The translations under genes and the position numbers were made by a program. Below the pieces are notes generated by a model that was given only the letters and a program-made list of their open reading frames with translations, was not told where the DNA came from and did no database searches. DNA of 64,000 bases from Ga0077555 sp041397775 (GTDB taxonomy: Bacteria; Pseudomonadota; Alphaproteobacteria; Rhizobiales; Hyphomicrobiaceae): the NCBI GenBank assembly GCA_041397775.1, contig JAWKWB010000003.1, positions 372,001 to 436,000 on the forward strand. The letters are read 5' to 3'. Positions 25,571 to 34,973 of this stretch are shown here, piece by piece; position 1 is the stretch's first letter; each line of letters starts with the position of its first letter.

Positions 25571-27736
25571 ATGACCAGGAGAAATCGTGTGGGCGTCATA
25601 CGATCGAGCCATGACGTCGGGTGCATTCCGAGGGAACGAGCCATAACTCGCCGAAGCGTAATTAATGCCACCGTCACAGCATTACTTCTCGGCACGCCTC
25701 TTATCGCCGCCTGTTCACGAAAGGACGAAACCTTGCAGCAGCTTTGGGCCGAGTGGCAGAAAAATTGGCGCGTAATGCAGGCGATCGCCAAGCGGCGCGG
25801 CTGGGAAGTGACGCCACTTGCCATCGCGCCGCCAGCGAGCGAGGCCGCTGTTGCTGCTGTCGAGCTGCGCCACGGCTTGAAGGTCCCGCCACAACTGCGC
25901 GCAGTGCTCACGCAACTCTCCGCCCATGTCACTTTCGGTTGGAGCGTCCCGAGCCATAAGCGGCCGATGGAATTGGTCAGCCACCGTTACCCGACGGTTG
26001 GCGGCGTTCGCAATTTTATCTGGAATCTGGATCACGCCGACGAATATGCGATTGGCGACTTCATGAGTTGGAAGCGCCACCTCGCCGACCGGGACTTGTC
26101 TGAAGCCCGGAACGCGCCGCAGATGTGGGACAATCAGTTTCCATTCGCCGATCTTCCCAATGGCGACAAGCTGACGATCGACACCTCGCATGCAAATCCG
26201 ACGCTGCAGCCCGTTCGCTATTTCAGCCATGAACTGGAGGGACTCCACGCCCAAGCCTTGGCGCCGGACTTCTTCTCTTTCGTTTCGGTCTACTCTGCAC
26301 TCGGATGTGCCGGCAGTACCCATGACGACTGGTTTCCATTCATCGACAAGATCGATGTCGACGCGCGTATCGCCTATCTGAATGCCACAGGCGAAGGCGC
26401 CAAGCGCTGGTTCATCTGGCGGGACACTGCAGAGACTTCTCGGCATCCCGACGAACCGCCGCCGGCCATCGTCGAGACCACTGCGGCCGACCGCGCATTG
26501 CTCGATGCGGCGCGCGCCAACTCGCTCACTGGCGTGAATGCGGCACTCCTTGCCGGCGCCAAGCCTGATTGCGTGCCGAATTCCGAGTGGCAGATGGACA
26601 ACAATTCGTGGGACGAGACCTTCTTTACTTCCGTCAACTACGCCACGCGCAACAACAATATGGCCATGATCGAACGGCTTCTCAAAGCGGGGGCAACGCT
26701 CGACACGCGACTCTTGCCGATGAATGTCGCAGTCAAGGAAAGCTCTCCCGAAACAGTCAAGTGGCTCATCACCCACCGTGCCCGCGTCAATGGCTGGAAG
26801 GATCAGCGCTACTGGCCGCTGCACGATCTCGTCGTTACTCGCGGCGAAATGGCCAAGAAAACGCGCGAGGAATACAGACAGGAACTTGTCGAGAGTACCA
26901 AGAGCTTCGGGCCTCAGCTTTACGGAGAGAAATGGCCGGCGGAGTTGAACAGGCGGATAAATGTCTATGCCGACATGCCGACCTATCTCGCCATGCTGGA
27001 GGCGCTGCTTGCTGCGGGCGCCAATCCCGATGCGATCTGGGACAATGGCATGACGATGTTGCGATGGGGCGATGCGCAAACGGCGCGCGTCCTGCTCAAA
27101 CATGGCGCCAACGTACACCACCGGGATGCCCATGGTTGGACCGCATTACATGATGCGCGCACCCCTGAGAAGGTGCGCGCTTTGGTGGCCGCTGGCGCCG
27201 ACATCAACGCTCGCGCCACGCCGCCTGCGGGCGATCCGGGACCGCTTCCCTACACACCCCTTCAATCAGCGCTTATGAGCCGAAACGTCGAACTGGTGCG
27301 AACGTTGATCGAATTGGGAGCGGACCCGAAAGTCAGAGACGGTGACGGCCGCAGCACGCCGGCCTATTGCCGCAGCATTGAGGCGTTCAACCTCATGCGG
27401 TCATTTGGGCTAAGCCCCACGGAGTTGCAGCCCGGCGGCATGACGCTGCTGCACAACCATTTCAAAATGTCGTGGGCACCGCGCGCATCGTTTCCGGACG
27501 AGGTGGCGTTTCTCGATTTCCTGATCGGTCTTGGCATCGACATCAATGCTCGGGACGACAAGGGCCGCACCATCCTGCACTACGCCACCGAAAAGGAGAG
27601 CAATGCCGATGCAGCTCCAAATTACGAGCTGCTGCTTGCCCGTGGCGCCGACAGGTCGGTCAAGGACAATGACGGCAAGCGCGCGGTCGATCTCCTTGCC
27701 AAGTCGCTGAAGCAAGTCCGGGCGGTGCTGCAATGA
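25571..27736 (+). CDS. SUKH-like (SMI1/KNR4) domain plus ankyrin repeats, probable lipoprotein
   Basis: 721 aa. TRRSVINATVTALLLG followed by LIAAC (Cys48) looks like a twin-arginine-type lipoprotein signal. Residues about 60-290 show a SUKH pattern: AVELRHGLKVPPQLRAVLTQ near the start, NQFPFADLPNGDKLTIDTS, PVRYFSHE, and an end LAPDFFSFVSVYSALG. From about residue 315 to the end are ankyrin repeats (AARANSLTGVNAALLAGA; MIERLLKAGATLDTRL; ARVLLKHGANVHHRDAHGWTALHDA; LVRTLIELGADPKVRDGDG; NYELLLARGADRSVKDNDG). SUKH and ankyrin proteins are both known bacterial immunity scaffolds; here they are fused and apparently exported. Confidence 0.75.
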   Translation: MTRRNRVGVIRSSHDVGCIPRERAITRRSVINATVTALLLGTPLIAACSRKDETLQQLWAEWQKNWRVMQAIAKRRGWEVTPLAIAPPASEAAVAAVELRHGLKVPPQLRAVLTQLSAHVTFGWSVPSHKRPMELVSHRYPTVGGVRNFIWNLDHADEYAIGDFMSWKRHLADRDLSEARNAPQMWDNQFPFADLPNGDKLTIDTSHANPTLQPVRYFSHELEGLHAQALAPDFFSFVSVYSALGCAGSTHDDWFPFIDKIDVDARIAYLNATGEGAKRWFIWRDTAETSRHPDEPPPAIVETTAADRALLDAARANSLTGVNAALLAGAKPDCVPNSEWQMDNNSWDETFFTSVNYATRNNNMAMIERLLKAGATLDTRLLPMNVAVKESSPETVKWLITHRARVNGWKDQRYWPLHDLVVTRGEMAKKTREEYRQELVESTKSFGPQLYGEKWPAELNRRINVYADMPTYLAMLEALLAAGANPDAIWDNGMTMLRWGDAQTARVLLKHGANVHHRDAHGWTALHDARTPEKVRALVAAGADINARATPPAGDPGPLPYTPLQSALMSRNVELVRTLIELGADPKVRDGDGRSTPAYCRSIEAFNLMRSFGLSPTELQPGGMTLLHNHFKMSWAPRASFPDEVAFLDFLIGLGIDINARDDKGRTILHYATEKESNADAAPNYELLLARGADRSVKDNDGKRAVDLLAKSLKQVRAVLQ

Positions 27737-28812
27737 ACCTGGGCTTGAACCGTATGGCGGATGGGCGCAGGGCCGCTTTCAACGCCATTCTCGTGACACT
27801 GGCGGCATTGACGATCTATCGGTTGCTGCTGGCTGTGCCGCTGCCGGGATTGAACCTGGACAGTATCCGCAATGACAATGTGCAGGTGCTATCACTCGGT
27901 ACCTACTCAATCGCATCCGTGGGGTTGACGTCCTGGTTGTCGATCCTGCTCTTGGCAGAAGTGGCAGTGCTGCTGCTGCCGACGGGCTGGACAGTTTGGA
28001 TTGCCCGCAGCGGCCATGCCGATCCGTTTTCTTTTATTGTCTTGGTCGGCGCTCTGCTTCTCACCGCTCTGCAAGGACACGGCGTTGTCGTGGCGATGGA
28101 GCAGGTCTCCGGCCTCGTGGCGCAACCCGGCATCGCGTTTCGCAGCGTGGCAATCACGAGCCTTCTTGGCGGAACCGCACTCGTCATCCTTCTGGCACGC
28201 CTCGTTGAGACACGCGGTGTTGGAATGGGGTTCTGGGTCATACTTGCCGCGAGCTTCGCGAGTGGAATAGCGCATGATCTGGCCATGCAATGCCGGCAGG
28301 CGCAGATCACCGAATTCGTCGACTTTGCACGCAATTTTGGAACTGCGCTCGCTGTTGTGGTGGGCAGCACTGCGGCGGTCGTTACCATCGTTCTGGCTCG
28401 GCGCAACATGGCGCTGCCGGCAGTTGAGCCGGTTCTGTGGCCCGTGGTCCTTGCGGGCATGATCTATCCCTGGGTTGTCGTGGGACTGGCTATCGCGGTT
28501 TCTGTGATGTCATCGGTTGACGACCCTGAACTCGACTCTTGGCTGTTGAACGGACCGATCGGAATACTCGCGTTCGCCGCAATCACGTTTGGTTTGGCGC
28601 TTCTTTGCGCCCGCAGGGAAGGCCAGCGCGGCCTTGCGCTCGCATCCGCCATTGCTTCGGCAGCCGTGGTCGTTGCCGCGACGACGCCGCTAGCGTGGGC
28701 AATCTTCATGCCTGTGGCTGCCGGCCAGCTTGTCGTGGTCGCGGCGATTGGGTTGGAAGTTCTGACGAAGGTTCGCAGCCGATTATTCGAATCCGCGGAG
28801 AGCCGACGCTGA
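27733..28812 (+). CDS. Divergent SecY-like integral membrane protein
   Basis: 359 aa, about eight to ten hydrophobic helices; start overlaps the previous stop (ATGA). Order and motifs follow SecY: IYRLLLAVPLPGLN (residues 28-41, cf. FRIGSFIPIPGID), then LSLGTYSIASVGLTSWL in the plug/TM2 region, QPGIAFRSVAITSLLGGTAL, ETRGVGMGFWVILAASFASGI (159-179, cf. TERGIGNG), and PVVLAGMIYPW (cf. NMAGVIPAI). It is about 80 residues shorter than housekeeping SecY and lacks recognisable long basic C5 and C6 ribosome/SecA-binding loops. A specialised or regulatory translocon-like protein is inferred; it is not the essential secY, which lies in ribosomal operons. Confidence 0.75.
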   Translation: MNLGLNRMADGRRAAFNAILVTLAALTIYRLLLAVPLPGLNLDSIRNDNVQVLSLGTYSIASVGLTSWLSILLLAEVAVLLLPTGWTVWIARSGHADPFSFIVLVGALLLTALQGHGVVVAMEQVSGLVAQPGIAFRSVAITSLLGGTALVILLARLVETRGVGMGFWVILAASFASGIAHDLAMQCRQAQITEFVDFARNFGTALAVVVGSTAAVVTIVLARRNMALPAVEPVLWPVVLAGMIYPWVVVGLAIAVSVMSSVDDPELDSWLLNGPIGILAFAAITFGLALLCARREGQRGLALASAIASAAVVVAATTPLAWAIFMPVAAGQLVVVAAIGLEVLTKVRSRLFESAESRR

Positions 28813-28959
28813 ATGACGCGGATGCAGTCAAGGTTTCTGAATTGAAGGCGTCATTGGCCAATGCGAAATGTGACTCGCTTGCAAGTTATTCCGACCAGCA
28901 GCCGAGGCTGGAACGTTCCGAATGCGTGAAGCAAATTCAACCGGGAACGGCGAGGGGAA

Positions 28960-30555
28960 ATGGACGGAAAGCGCATTCTCAGCAGTGAGTTCAGCTTCGT
29001 ATTTCCGGCGGAGCTCGACTTCATCCAGCCGATCGCTCGGGAAACCTTCGCGGCGAGACGGTATCCAGTCGTTGCCGACGGCGTTCGGCTCGTCGCCAGC
29101 GTCGATGAGCTCCAGTCAAAGCCGGACAAAGATCCTTTCGAAGCACACCTCGCTTTTATGCTCGACGCCATGGCGACCAACGGGATTGCCGGCAAGATCG
29201 ACTTGCGCGAGGAAATCAGTCTGCTCGACCGGCGCGGCATTCGGCTGCGTCTTTCAGGCGAATGGAACAATGAAGCGGCGCAAATTGTCGGGCCGTTTCA
29301 GCATCTGTTTGTCCTGGCAGCAGCGGGCGCTGAGGGGCGCCTGCTCCGCTTTAGCGCCGGCTTCCGTCCGCAGGACGAGGCCCCAGCGACGCAACAGTTC
29401 GACGCTATGCTTGCAAGCCTTGAAGTGCCTTCCAAAAAGGTAAGGGACAAGGCGCTTGATAAGCAGCTGGCGGATCTTGCTAGCGAGATGCGTGTGAAGA
29501 TGGCGGCACAGCGAGAGCTTGAAGCCGCCAACGCCGATGAGCGCGAAGCTGAAGCTGTTCAAACTGTAAAATCCTGGGCGCGGCTTGACCAGTCTTACGA
29601 GGAGCAGGTTTCAGCCTTCCTCACCGCCATCGGAATGGCGGACAAGGCAGAAGCACTTAGTCCATTTTTCACCCGCTCGGTGCTGATCGCCGAAGGCAAA
29701 TCGCCCGCGAAGAACGATATCGGCAACACGCGCATGGGCGGAGGCCCCGACCTTGCTGTGGGCGTCGACTGGCCGCGGAACGCGAGCGGCCTCTACTACA
29801 ATTTTCTCGCCCAGATCGACCTCGCCGCACTGCCCTGGCGCGATCAGCGCCTGCCCGCCGACGGGCTCGTTTCGATCTTCAACGACACCGACCAGACGAC
29901 TGGCCCGGTGCTCTATACGCCACGAGGTGCCAAGCTCGTCGCTCACGCCCTGCCCGCCAATGCATGGGAGGAGACCGATCTCGGCCATGAGATGATCACC
30001 TGGTCCACGGAAGAGAACCGCATGGTGCTGCGCAATGGCAAGAAGAAAGCCAAGAAAAAGGGGCTGGTTGCCGAGGTCGAAGCCGGCGGCTGCATCGCCT
30101 TCTCGCGCGATGGCTCTCCTGTGAAGGTGCTGGCCGACGTCTATGGCGTTACCGGCAACCCGCGGCTGGGCGTGGTACATGATGGTTTCACGCTCGACCT
30201 CAATCGGGAAAAAGACCTTTCGGCCGCCGCATCGGAACCGGACAGCTGGGTCTTCGTCGAGGGCAATCACGAACAGTTCAAAAGCTTCGGTAACGTGCAC
30301 CGCCTGCTCGGCTTCATCTATTCAGGAGGAGACAAGGACTGGACACCCGCAGCGCGCGCCCTCAAACACGCTGAGGAAATGGGCTGGTCGGATCTCATCG
30401 ATCCTACCGAGTGGTTCGTTCTGATCGAGCTCGTATCCGGCGGCGAGGTGGACTTCAATTTCGGCGATTACGGCAGCTATGTCGTTGTCGCCAATAAGCG
30501 CGATACGGCGAAGGGCGACTTTTCGCGCTGTTTCGGCTTTGTCGAGAGTTCGTGA
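28960..30555 (+). CDS. DUF1963 (YwqG-like) protein 2 with extra N-terminal domain
   Basis: 531 aa, GAGGGG before the ATG. Residues 1-150 form a separate domain (SSEFSFVFPAELDFIQPIA to QQFDAMLASLEV) with a strand-rich core and final helix. A charged coiled-coil-like linker follows (about 155-205, many Lys/Glu/Ala). Residues 215-531 are DUF1963: TRMGGGPDLAVGVDWPRN, FLAQIDLAALPW, GLVSIFND, then NFGDYGSYVVVANKRD and FSRCFGF at the end. The next gene's ATG overlaps its stop. Paralogous by domain to the protein at 22649, but the N-terminal domains differ. Confidence 0.82.
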   Translation: MDGKRILSSEFSFVFPAELDFIQPIARETFAARRYPVVADGVRLVASVDELQSKPDKDPFEAHLAFMLDAMATNGIAGKIDLREEISLLDRRGIRLRLSGEWNNEAAQIVGPFQHLFVLAAAGAEGRLLRFSAGFRPQDEAPATQQFDAMLASLEVPSKKVRDKALDKQLADLASEMRVKMAAQRELEAANADEREAEAVQTVKSWARLDQSYEEQVSAFLTAIGMADKAEALSPFFTRSVLIAEGKSPAKNDIGNTRMGGGPDLAVGVDWPRNASGLYYNFLAQIDLAALPWRDQRLPADGLVSIFNDTDQTTGPVLYTPRGAKLVAHALPANAWEETDLGHEMITWSTEENRMVLRNGKKKAKKKGLVAEVEAGGCIAFSRDGSPVKVLADVYGVTGNPRLGVVHDGFTLDLNREKDLSAAASEPDSWVFVEGNHEQFKSFGNVHRLLGFIYSGGDKDWTPAARALKHAEEMGWSDLIDPTEWFVLIELVSGGEVDFNFGDYGSYVVVANKRDTAKGDFSRCFGFVESS

Positions 30556-31502
30556 TGGGCTTCGACGAAAAATTCGAGACGTTGCGCAAGACCAAACTGC
30601 ATCTGCTGAAGGGCGAGCAATGGGAGGCCTACGACGCTGCGATGTCGCCGTACCTGCTCGATCCCCGGCCCGATGTCCGGGCGGCTGCCGTCGAACGCCT
30701 GATGATGGCTGTTCTCGGAGTGAGCTGGCATGAACTGCGTAATGATGCCGAGCGTGTCCGAAATCGAACACGCTGGCTGCTGGCACGGATCGAGGCGACA
30801 CAGGTGTTTCATGACGATGTGATGCCCGAGTTTCTGCGCCAGCTGCGCTGGCACGGCAAGGACGACGTCTTTCTGAGCGAGCTGTTGCCCTGGTTGGACC
30901 GGATCGCGGCTATGACCGTGCCGGGCGTTCCACCGGCGTTGGTCGAGGGCGCCCGCATCCTGCTCTTGCCGCTCGCCGACGACCCGGCCGATCAGATCGC
31001 GTGTTGGAGTGCGCTGCTCGATCACCACGCCGACTGGGTGCGGGGCTGCGCTGCGCGGCGGCTTGGTGGTGCAATGGACGAGGATAGCGCGCAGCACCTG
31101 ATCGACCTTGTTGCAGCGAAGGAGATAGAGCAGCCGGGCATCGCTGGTTCCTTCTGCTCCGATTGGGTCGAGGCTGACGACTTCGAGCACTGGGGTGGTC
31201 GCGAGCCCTTCGTAGAATGGTTGTTTGCGCTGCTGGAGCGACGGCGCGGTCGGCTGCCGTCGTGGAAGAACATCCCATTCAACGATATCGACTTCTACCT
31301 CCACGAACTGTGTGCGCACTCGCCAGTCCAGGTCCAACGTATGATCGACGGCGGCTTTCTCGAGCTGGCGTACATGACCGCGACCGAGGATCGCAGCAAA
31401 GTTGCGGACATGCTGCCACTCATCGAGGTGCTGGCGTCTTGCTCGGATGCTGACGTCGCTTGCGCGGCCAATACGTTCATTGCCGGGCTTGTGAAGGACT
31501 GA
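30555..31502 (+). CDS. HEAT-like helical protein
   Basis: 315 aa from the ATG at 30555, overlapping the previous stop by one base. Strongly alpha-helical with repeated pairs of helices: PRPDVRAAAVERLMMAVLG, PPALVEGARILLLPLAD, ADWVRGCAARRLGGAMDED, VQRMIDGGFLELAYM, DVACAANTFIAGLVKD. The pattern suggests a HEAT-like solenoid. No enzyme motif. Its tight coupling to the DUF1963 gene implies joint function. Confidence 0.6.
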   Translation: MGFDEKFETLRKTKLHLLKGEQWEAYDAAMSPYLLDPRPDVRAAAVERLMMAVLGVSWHELRNDAERVRNRTRWLLARIEATQVFHDDVMPEFLRQLRWHGKDDVFLSELLPWLDRIAAMTVPGVPPALVEGARILLLPLADDPADQIACWSALLDHHADWVRGCAARRLGGAMDEDSAQHLIDLVAAKEIEQPGIAGSFCSDWVEADDFEHWGGREPFVEWLFALLERRRGRLPSWKNIPFNDIDFYLHELCAHSPVQVQRMIDGGFLELAYMTATEDRSKVADMLPLIEVLASCSDADVACAANTFIAGLVKD

Positions 31503-31587
31503 AGGGGGCAGAAAGCATGCGAAATGGCGACGGTGGCGACAGTGTAGACGTCGGCGCGCCGCGCTTCTGAAACCGTGGAGGGCGTCT

Positions 31588-32013
31588 ATGGCTATCGTAT
31601 CAATCGATCTAACGGACGGCATTGTTCTCATGAACAATATTGCCATCGGCGTATCCAAAAGCATGAAGGAACTTGAGAATGACTGCAGGCACGGCGGCAT
31701 AGAGTGCAAAAGAAGCGAGTTCGACAACTCTCTGATCGTGTCGCTGGATGCAGATGGAACGACATATAGCTTGGTTCTCAACAGGCACGATGACACGGTG
31801 AAAGAGATAGAAATCAGCGCCTATCCTGATCACGTGAAAGGCTGGAGCGATGTAAATGCTACGGCCGAACGCCACAACTGTGAGAACCTAATAGACATTC
31901 TCAAGCAAAGCGGAATCGACGACGAATTGAACCGCAAATATGCGTGGGGAAGTGTACGCATGACGAAAGATGCCCGCGATGGAATCCATAAGATTGTTGC
32001 TGCATTTGTCTAG
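31588..32013 (+). CDS. Small hypothetical protein (immunity-like)
   Basis: 141 aa with GGAGGGC just ahead of the ATG. Alternating strands and helices (MAIVSIDLTDGIVLM, SLIVSLDADGTTYSLVLNRHDDTVKEIEIS, ENLIDILKQSGID). Acidic, no signal peptide. The DNA is clearly richer in A/T than neighbours, a sign of a separate origin. Size and acidity suit an immunity protein, but there is no direct evidence. Confidence 0.5.
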   Translation: MAIVSIDLTDGIVLMNNIAIGVSKSMKELENDCRHGGIECKRSEFDNSLIVSLDADGTTYSLVLNRHDDTVKEIEISAYPDHVKGWSDVNATAERHNCENLIDILKQSGIDDELNRKYAWGSVRMTKDARDGIHKIVAAFV

Positions 32014-32133
32014 ATGCGCAAAGACGGTTGCCGAACTATGCCTGCCTGCGCAAAGGCGGTGCGCACTTGGCAGCACCTCGCTTCAACCAAATGTTGGGCT
32101 GCGGCAGTTTCAGAGACACAGGACTGAAACGGC

Positions 32134-33945
32134 ATGAGCTATGTGGTCAAAGCTGGCATTCCGCTGTGGAGTGGCAAGGCGATCAAAGGGGCAGATGGCG
32201 CAAGCTTCAAGGCACTCACGGAGGCAATCGCGCGCGACCGCACATCGATCTACATGCTCGGTAAACCCGCGGCGGCGGATGCGGCAAGCTTCCAGGTCCT
32301 CGGGCCGGCGTTCGCGCGCGACAAGGCGTCTGTCTATCTGATCATGGACACGAAGCTCAAGTCGTTGAAGGGCGCAGACCCGGCCAGCTTCCGCGCGCTT
32401 GGCGCAAGCTATGGCGTCGATGCTGCTCAGGCGTGGCATCGCGACAAGCCATTGCACCTCCAGAAACGCAATGGATCGTTGGCCAAGTTCCGTGAGCTGG
32501 CAAAGGGATTCGCGACGGATGGTGCGGCGCTCTACAAGGAGACAAGGGTCTGGTGTGAGCCGGCCCCATTCGACTGGTCGCGGGCGAGCGCACGAGTTCT
32601 CACGCATGATCGATGGGTCGGTGAGGATATCGCAGCGATCGTTGACGGGCGAACTTACCTGCTTGCGGATGGTCAAACGAAATGGATCGAGCTCGGTGCG
32701 ATCAATATCGACCTGCTGCACAGGATTGGCGCGGCCGATACGGCAGTCGGCAAGCATCGCTTTCTGAGCGATGGATTGAAGGTATTCTGGCGCGGGCTGG
32801 AGGTGGTCGGCGCAGATCCAAGGACCGCGAAGGCGCTGAGCCGCGACGTACTTGTCGATGCCGACGCGAGTTTCATCGGATCTCGCAAACTTCCCTTCCC
32901 GCCGCACGAGCTGGCCTTCCTCGATGACCAGCTCTTCGCCGGGCATGATGAGGTGTTCATCGGGCCCGATGGCGTCTATGAGATCGCACACCACAAGCCG
33001 GAACCGGTCTTGCTCGCGGCCCAATGCAAATCGCTGTCGAATGCGGATCAGGCACTCGATGCGGCCTTTGCCGTCCTCATCGACGCGACCTTCCATCTTC
33101 TCGATCATGCGGCGCCCGAGCACGGCACTATAGATCTTGCCGCATGTCCTGCATCAGCTCTGTCAGCCGGCCAAGCGTTGAAGGTCGAGCGCGACGGGCG
33201 CGAAGTCAGGCTTACCGTTCGCGGAAAGCGGGTCGCGTCCGGTGCGATCTCGGGATGGTACGGGCATATCTGTGGGCTTTGGGCGCAGATGCGGGGACGG
33301 CGTGACAATCTCATCTGCTTCGCGGATGGCGCCATGTTGCCGGCTGGCGGCGCGGGGCGGCGCGCCGTGCTGTCGATTGCCTGGAAAGAGGTTCTGACGC
33401 TGGCGGGTGCGTTGTTTCGCGCGGGTGAACTGGACGAGGCCCACATCGTGGCGCACGACGTGATGTACGCGCATCGGCCGCGCCTGCGCCTGGGCGCCGA
33501 ACAGGCGCAGCCCTTCGCCGACCTGCCACGCGAGCTCGCCGGTGAAGCCCGCTATGCCGAACGGCATTTTTATTTCACGACGACAACCAATCTCGCTGTG
33601 GCCCGCCACATCCTATCGAGCGGTCTTATCGACGACCCCGACTGGCGCGTGCGGCTCGAGATGATGCGACAGTTGAACGGCGTCACGGCAGCAACGATCC
33701 AGGATGACCATTTCCTCGATGACATCATCCCCGAGGTCATCCGGCGCATCCCCGCCGAACCCGTGAGCCTTGTGCGGGAAGCCATGCTTGGCGTTGTCGA
33801 GGTGGCGGCGGCGCGAAGTTGTGATCGTGGCGAACTAAATCGGCCGATGATAGCGCGCGTTGTGCGCTTCCTTCTGTGCGAAGGCGTCGATGTGGACCTC
33901 AATACGGCGCGCCTCGAGCGCATCATCGCCAAACATGAGAGGTAG
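32134..33945 (+). CDS. DKNYY-repeat protein
   Basis: 603 aa. The N-terminal part consists of DKNYY-like units: KAIKGADGASFKALTEAIAR then DRTSIYMLGKPAAADAASFQ, DKASVYLIMDTKLKSLKG, ADPASFRALGASYGVDAAQA, with the GAD..SF..L....A.D...VY pattern. Residues about 150-310 contain more degenerate copies (TDGAALYKE, GHDEVFIGPDGVYEI). The C-terminal half is different: a middle beta region (ALKVERDGREVRLTVRGK) and a helical end. DKNYY domains are known from surface or immunity-related proteins. Followed by a gene 2 bp downstream. Confidence 0.65.
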   Translation: MSYVVKAGIPLWSGKAIKGADGASFKALTEAIARDRTSIYMLGKPAAADAASFQVLGPAFARDKASVYLIMDTKLKSLKGADPASFRALGASYGVDAAQAWHRDKPLHLQKRNGSLAKFRELAKGFATDGAALYKETRVWCEPAPFDWSRASARVLTHDRWVGEDIAAIVDGRTYLLADGQTKWIELGAINIDLLHRIGAADTAVGKHRFLSDGLKVFWRGLEVVGADPRTAKALSRDVLVDADASFIGSRKLPFPPHELAFLDDQLFAGHDEVFIGPDGVYEIAHHKPEPVLLAAQCKSLSNADQALDAAFAVLIDATFHLLDHAAPEHGTIDLAACPASALSAGQALKVERDGREVRLTVRGKRVASGAISGWYGHICGLWAQMRGRRDNLICFADGAMLPAGGAGRRAVLSIAWKEVLTLAGALFRAGELDEAHIVAHDVMYAHRPRLRLGAEQAQPFADLPRELAGEARYAERHFYFTTTTNLAVARHILSSGLIDDPDWRVRLEMMRQLNGVTAATIQDDHFLDDIIPEVIRRIPAEPVSLVREAMLGVVEVAAARSCDRGELNRPMIARVVRFLLCEGVDVDLNTARLERIIAKHER

Positions 33946-33947
33946 TG

Positions 33948-34934
33948 ATGAGCGACAAAGAAGAATATGCCGACAAGGTGAGGCCGGGGCTGAAAGCCTA
34001 CGATCTCGAAATGCTGCACCGCTTCGTCGATCCGGCGAACAATCAAGGCTGGGTGTTCGGCCTGCCGCCCGGCATCAAGCCGGAGCAATGGCCGCTCGAT
34101 CCCATCTCAGGCTATCCGCTGATGCACGGCTTCACATTGCTGTTGCCGGAGGACTATCGCGTGCATGGCCCCGAAATCGCTGCGCTCAGTTTCTTTGCCA
34201 CAGCGTTTGACCAGAACGACGGCGGCGCCCAGAAGCGTGACGATCTCTATGCCGCTGTCGTGGGCGCGCCGGCGGAGGGAACCGAAAGCGCGGAGCTGCG
34301 CGCCTTCCGCGATCATGCAGCGGCGGCGCATCCGCGCCTCCATCGGATGCGTGACATCCTCGACTACGAATATGCCGTCATCCTGCTCACCAAGGAGGAG
34401 TTCAACGGCGCTCCCTGCCAGCCGCCGGCATTCGCGGCAAATCCCTATCTCGATGAGACTACACGCCCGCGATGGATGGTTGAAGGCAGCGGTCACGCCT
34501 GCTTCTGGGGCACAGGCGGCTACGGGAAGGACGGGATGCCCGCGATCGAAGGCTACATCCACAAAATCCTAGGTGATGTCCCGGAGAAGAGGCTCGACTG
34601 GCATCGCGCGATCCTCTGCACGCCGCGCGCGAACGATCCCAATGCGGGCATCCCGCCGAAGGACGTCTATGGCGACCCCGAACCCGGCGGCTACCAGCCC
34701 TTCTATTATTTTGAAGGCGGCAAGACGGACGCAGAGCACTACCGGGAGCATGATTGGGCGAAGAACCACAAGCGCGACCACATCGGCGGCACCATGCGGC
34801 CGACGCAGGCCACCCCCGAGTTCAGCCCGTTCTACATCGAGTTCGATGAGCACTTCGGCGGGTACAATTTTGGTGCCGACGGAAACGCGCAACTCGACTT
34901 CCTGCAGATGCGATTCGACTGGGCATGCGGATGA
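33948..34934 (+). CDS. Hypothetical protein, possible distant DUF1963 relative
   Basis: 328 aa from the ATG at 33948, with GAGAGG ahead. Contains WVFGLPPGIKPEQWPLDPISGYPL, FTLLLPEDYRVHGPEIAALSFF and an ending FGGYNFGADGNAQLDFLQM. The cue for a link to DUF1963 is the late N-F-G..GNAQ pattern, similar to the G(D)xG...F ending, and the early P..WPLD block; the match is weak. No signal peptide. Confidence 0.55.
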   Translation: MSDKEEYADKVRPGLKAYDLEMLHRFVDPANNQGWVFGLPPGIKPEQWPLDPISGYPLMHGFTLLLPEDYRVHGPEIAALSFFATAFDQNDGGAQKRDDLYAAVVGAPAEGTESAELRAFRDHAAAAHPRLHRMRDILDYEYAVILLTKEEFNGAPCQPPAFAANPYLDETTRPRWMVEGSGHACFWGTGGYGKDGMPAIEGYIHKILGDVPEKRLDWHRAILCTPRANDPNAGIPPKDVYGDPEPGGYQPFYYFEGGKTDAEHYREHDWAKNHKRDHIGGTMRPTQATPEFSPFYIEFDEHFGGYNFGADGNAQLDFLQMRFDWACG

Positions 34935-34973
34935 GGAGCGCATAACGGCGAAACAGACGGGGGATCGAAAAAA

